From Gammaproteobacteria bacterium (GTDB taxonomy: Bacteria; Pseudomonadota; Gammaproteobacteria; SZUA-152): DNA of 17,115 nt. Position numbers and translations under genes: made by a program. Positions 15,138-17,115 of the stretch are shown piece after piece (positions within the stretch are counted from its first letter, which is position 1; each line of letters starts with the position of its first letter). Below the pieces are notes generated by a model. It had not been told where the DNA came from and searched no databases. It saw nothing but the letters and a program-made list of their open reading frames with translations. The stretch is from assembly GCA_003229995.1 (NCBI GenBank), contig QIGJ01000211.1, positions 1 to 17,115 on the forward strand, read 5' to 3'.

Positions 15138-15980
15138 GTGACTCATCATACGATTACCAATTCGATGACGGTGGACGTGGAAGATTATTTCCAGGTTTCC
15201 GCTTTTGAAAAAATTATTCCCCGCAGTGAATGGGACAACATTAGCGCACGGGTGGAAAAAAATACCGAACGGGTACTTGATATGTTTGATGAGGCCGGTG
15301 TGAAAGGTACTTTTTTCATGTTGGGCTGGGTGGCAGAGCGTTACCCAGGCTTGGTGAAGCGTATTGTTGCCGATGGTCACGAATTGGCCAGCCATGGTTA
15401 TTCACACATCCGTGTTGTCCATCAAAAGCCACCCGCATTTTTTGATGATATTGTGCGTACCAAAAAATTGCTTGAAGATATGTCAGGTCAGGAAGTGCGT
15501 GGTTACCGTGCAGCGAGTTATTCCATTGGTGCTAAAAACCTGTGGGCACTCGATGAACTGAAAGAAGCAGGTTATGTTTATAGTTCCAGTATTTACCCCA
15601 TCAAACATGATTTATATGGTATGCCGGAGGCACCGCGTTTTTCGTTCAGGCCGCGTGGTGAGGATGGCATTCTTGAAGTGCCAGTGACTACGGTGGAAGT
15701 GTTGAATAAAAAGCTTCCGTGTGGTGGCGGTGGCTATTTTCGGCTTTACCCCTATGTGGTTTCACGTATGGCCATACGCAGAGTGAACCAGCATGATGGT
15801 CAGTCCAGTGTTTTTTATTTTCACCCCTGGGAAATTGATCCGGGACAACCACGCCAAAAAGGCATCAGTGCCAAAACGCGATTTCGACATTATCTTAATC
15901 TTGGACGTATGGAAAAACGATTGAAAAGATTGCTTAGGGATTTTCAGTGGGATCGGATGGATAAGGTATTTCTCGAATAA
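15138..15980 (+). CDS. XrtA/PEP-CTERM-type polysaccharide deacetylase (DUF3473-containing)
   Basis: This 280-residue NodB-fold carbohydrate esterase probably removes N-acetyl groups from a cluster-specific glycan. Numbered from the GTG at 15138: motif 1 is TVDVEDYF (11-18, catalytic and metal Asp residues), motif 2 is HELASHGYSH (81-90, metal-binding His 86 and 90), motif 3 is RGYRAASYS (121-129) and later motifs include FHPWEID (228-234). The C-terminal part corresponds to DUF3473, matching TIGR03006. There is no signal peptide, so it should act in the cytoplasm on a lipid-linked precursor. The open frame extends back into wecB to 15003, but MTHHTITNSMTVDVEDYF is the usual opening for this family and AGAGAT at 15124-15129 can serve as ribosome binding site. 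An ATG at 15165 is a less likely start. It begins 28 nt after wecB, probably the same operon. Confidence 0.92.
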   Translation: MTHHTITNSMTVDVEDYFQVSAFEKIIPRSEWDNISARVEKNTERVLDMFDEAGVKGTFFMLGWVAERYPGLVKRIVADGHELASHGYSHIRVVHQKPPAFFDDIVRTKKLLEDMSGQEVRGYRAASYSIGAKNLWALDELKEAGYVYSSSIYPIKHDLYGMPEAPRFSFRPRGEDGILEVPVTTVEVLNKKLPCGGGGYFRLYPYVVSRMAIRRVNQHDGQSSVFYFHPWEIDPGQPRQKGISAKTRFRHYLNLGRMEKRLKRLLRDFQWDRMDKVFLE

Positions 15981-16003
15981 AATACTTTTTCGAGTTAAAA
16001 ATA

Positions 16004-16161
16004 TACCTGTAGCGTTTGGGATTTAGGCTTAAATGTGCGTCATATTTATTTCGTGGCTAGGCAAAATGACGCGGAATAATTGTTCTATTGCAAGACATTT
16101 TAACGCCACCACGGAATCAATAGGGCGTGTAGTTAGACCTAAATCTCAATCGCTACGGGTA
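16004..16161 (+). mobile_element. Miniature inverted-repeat element, copy B (158 bp, TA-flanked)
   Basis: Left end (from TA at 16004: CCTGTAGCGTTTGGGATTTA) and right end (CCTAAATCTCAATCGCTACG up to TA at 16160-16161) are imperfect inverted repeats of about 24 bases. The whole element aligns with the reverse complement of copy A at 12074-12222 and with the remnant at 8429-8486. Copies A and B are in opposite orientation. No transposase is encoded. It fills most of the gap between the deacetylase and FemAB-like genes and its right end lies 34 nt from the latter's chosen start. Confidence 0.65.
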
Positions 16162-16164
16162 TAG
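16033..16164 (+). other. Short conserved ORF within miniature element copy B (43 codons)
   Basis: The frame starts at ATG 16033, has an internal ATG at 16066 and stops at TAG 16162-16164, just past the element end. Its product opens MCVIFISWLGK, continues MTRNNCSIARHFN and ends VVRPKSQSLRV. Copy A encodes MCVLFISWQGE, MTSNSRSIAR and VTPKSQSPRV on the reverse strand. Several of the base differences are synonymous. The end of the peptide is encoded by the terminal repeat itself. There is no clear ribosome binding site, and expression is unproven. It may simply be an open frame that survived in a repeat. Confidence 0.3.
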
Positions 16165-16195
16165 AATGCGATATTGCACAGGAGTAGAGTGGGAC

Positions 16196-17115
16196 GTGTC
16201 GGAAACATCAATAGCAATAAAAGAACTGGATGATCAATCGGTACAGCGTTGGGATGCCTTTGTGGAGACATGTCCCGAGGCCACGTTTTTTCATCGTGCG
16301 GGTTGGAAAAAAGCGATTGAAGCTGGCATGGGACATCGTGCCTATTTTTTGTATGCGGAGAGAAATGGTAACATCGAAGGCGTGTTGCCATTGGGGCATG
16401 TGAAAAGTTTCTTGTTTGGTAATGCGTTGATGTCCGCACCTTTCTGTGTGTATGGCGGGATTGCTGCTCATTCGGATGCAGCACGGGTTGCGTTGCATCA
16501 AGCGGCAGAAAAGCTAGCGCATCGCCTCAGAGTGGATTATCTCGAAATGCGCAATGCACAGTTTGCTCAAACTGAATCACGGTTGCCTAATGAAAGCTGG
16601 TTGGAAAAAGAACTGTATGTGACCTTCCGAAAAGAAATTGACCCTGATACCGAAAAAAACCTGCTTTCTATTCCACGTAAACAACGGGCTGTTGTGCGTA
16701 AAGGAATCAAAGCGGAACTGGCCAGCGAAATAGATACGGATATTCATCGTTTTTACGATGCGTATGCGCAGAGCGTCAGAAATCTAGGAACACCGGTGTT
16801 CCCCAAAAAGTTTTTCGCTGTACTACGTGATGTGTTTGGTGAACATTGTGAAGTGCTAACCGTGGTCAAGGAGGGACGGCTCATCAGCAGTGTGATGAGC
16901 TTTTATTTTCGGGATGAGGTGTTGCCTTATTATGGCGGTGGAACCAATGAAGCACGAGCAGTTAAAGGCAATGATTTTATGTATTGGGAGCTTATGCGAC
17001 GGGCGGGTGAACGCGGCATTCGTGTTTTCGATTACGGACGTAGCAAAATGGGCACCGGATCTTATAGCTTCAAAAAAAACTGGGGATTCGAACCTGAGCC
17101 TCTGAAATATGAATA
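16196..17115 (+). CDS. XrtA/PEP-CTERM-associated FemAB-like GNAT-fold protein (partial, 3' end outside window)
   Basis: The open frame runs from GTG 16196 to the window edge, 306 codons without a stop. It resembles the FemAB-related proteins of XrtA clusters (TIGR03019). Recognisable pieces are WDAFVETCPEATFFHRAGWK (19-38), GVLPLGHVKSFLFGNALMSA (62-81), PFCVYGGIAA (82-91), IPRKQRAVVRKGIK (about 162-175), and near the edge FDYGRSKMGTGSYSFKKNWG followed by FEPEPLKYEY. The GNAT-fold family transfers an acyl or aminoacyl group; the substrate in this pathway is not established. An in-frame ATG at 16166 would add ten residues and start beside the end of the miniature element. I prefer the GTG, which has AGGAG at 16180-16184. 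By family size only a few tens of residues are missing. Confidence 0.88.
   Translation, partial: MSETSIAIKELDDQSVQRWDAFVETCPEATFFHRAGWKKAIEAGMGHRAYFLYAERNGNIEGVLPLGHVKSFLFGNALMSAPFCVYGGIAAHSDAARVALHQAAEKLAHRLRVDYLEMRNAQFAQTESRLPNESWLEKELYVTFRKEIDPDTEKNLLSIPRKQRAVVRKGIKAELASEIDTDIHRFYDAYAQSVRNLGTPVFPKKFFAVLRDVFGEHCEVLTVVKEGRLISSVMSFYFRDEVLPYYGGGTNEARAVKGNDFMYWELMRRAGERGIRVFDYGRSKMGTGSYSFKKNWGFEPEPLKYE

Overview
The window is a 17.1 kb piece of an exopolysaccharide locus of the XrtA (exosortase A)/PEP-CTERM type. The gene content (prsK-prsR-prsT, XrtA-type export lipoprotein, chain-length protein, tyrosine autokinase, outer-membrane beta-barrel, WecB, polysaccharide deacetylase, FemAB-like protein), the moderate GC content and the repeat-rich gaps suggest a Gammaproteobacterium that makes a matrix or floc exopolysaccharide. 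No genus can be named from the sequence. All recognised genes are on the + strand and all look intact. The last one runs off the right edge.

Layout. 1-335: gap with a double-hairpin repeat and a perfect 16-bp dyad just before the first gene. 336-8101: compact block of initiating sugar-phosphate transferase (336-1742), histidine kinase PrsK (1781-3919), sigma-54-dependent response regulator PrsR (3922-5280) and TPR lipoprotein PrsT (5297-8101), with gaps of 2-38 nt. 8102-8580: repeat-filled gap. 8581-9210: Wza-like export lipoprotein. 9211-9401: gap with a weak terminator and one repeat. 9402-11848: chain-length determinant and tyrosine autokinase with an ATGA overlap. 11849-12431: repeat-filled gap with a complete miniature inverted-repeat element. 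12432-13910: outer-membrane beta-barrel. 13991-15980: WecB and deacetylase, with a candidate sigma-70 promoter ahead. 15981-16195: second complete copy of the miniature element, inverted relative to the first. 16196-17115: FemAB-like protein, cut by the window.

How the genes would work together (inference from family knowledge). The transferase loads the first sugar phosphate on undecaprenyl phosphate. WecB supplies UDP-ManNAc, and the deacetylase and FemAB-like protein modify the chain or its precursors. The chain-length protein and autokinase control polymer length in the inner membrane. The export lipoprotein and beta-barrel take the polymer across the outer membrane. PrsK/PrsR probably switch on sigma-54 promoters of PEP-CTERM or EPS genes. 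The exosortase, glycosyltransferases, polymerase/flippase and PEP-CTERM substrates are not in this window.

The least expected content is between the genes: a TA-flanked miniature element whose copies share a short ORF, a small dyad around CGACAGG/TGACAGG with a compensatory change, a repeat that starts exactly at the stop codons of two different genes, and a palindromic segment that appears inserted in frame in prsK.
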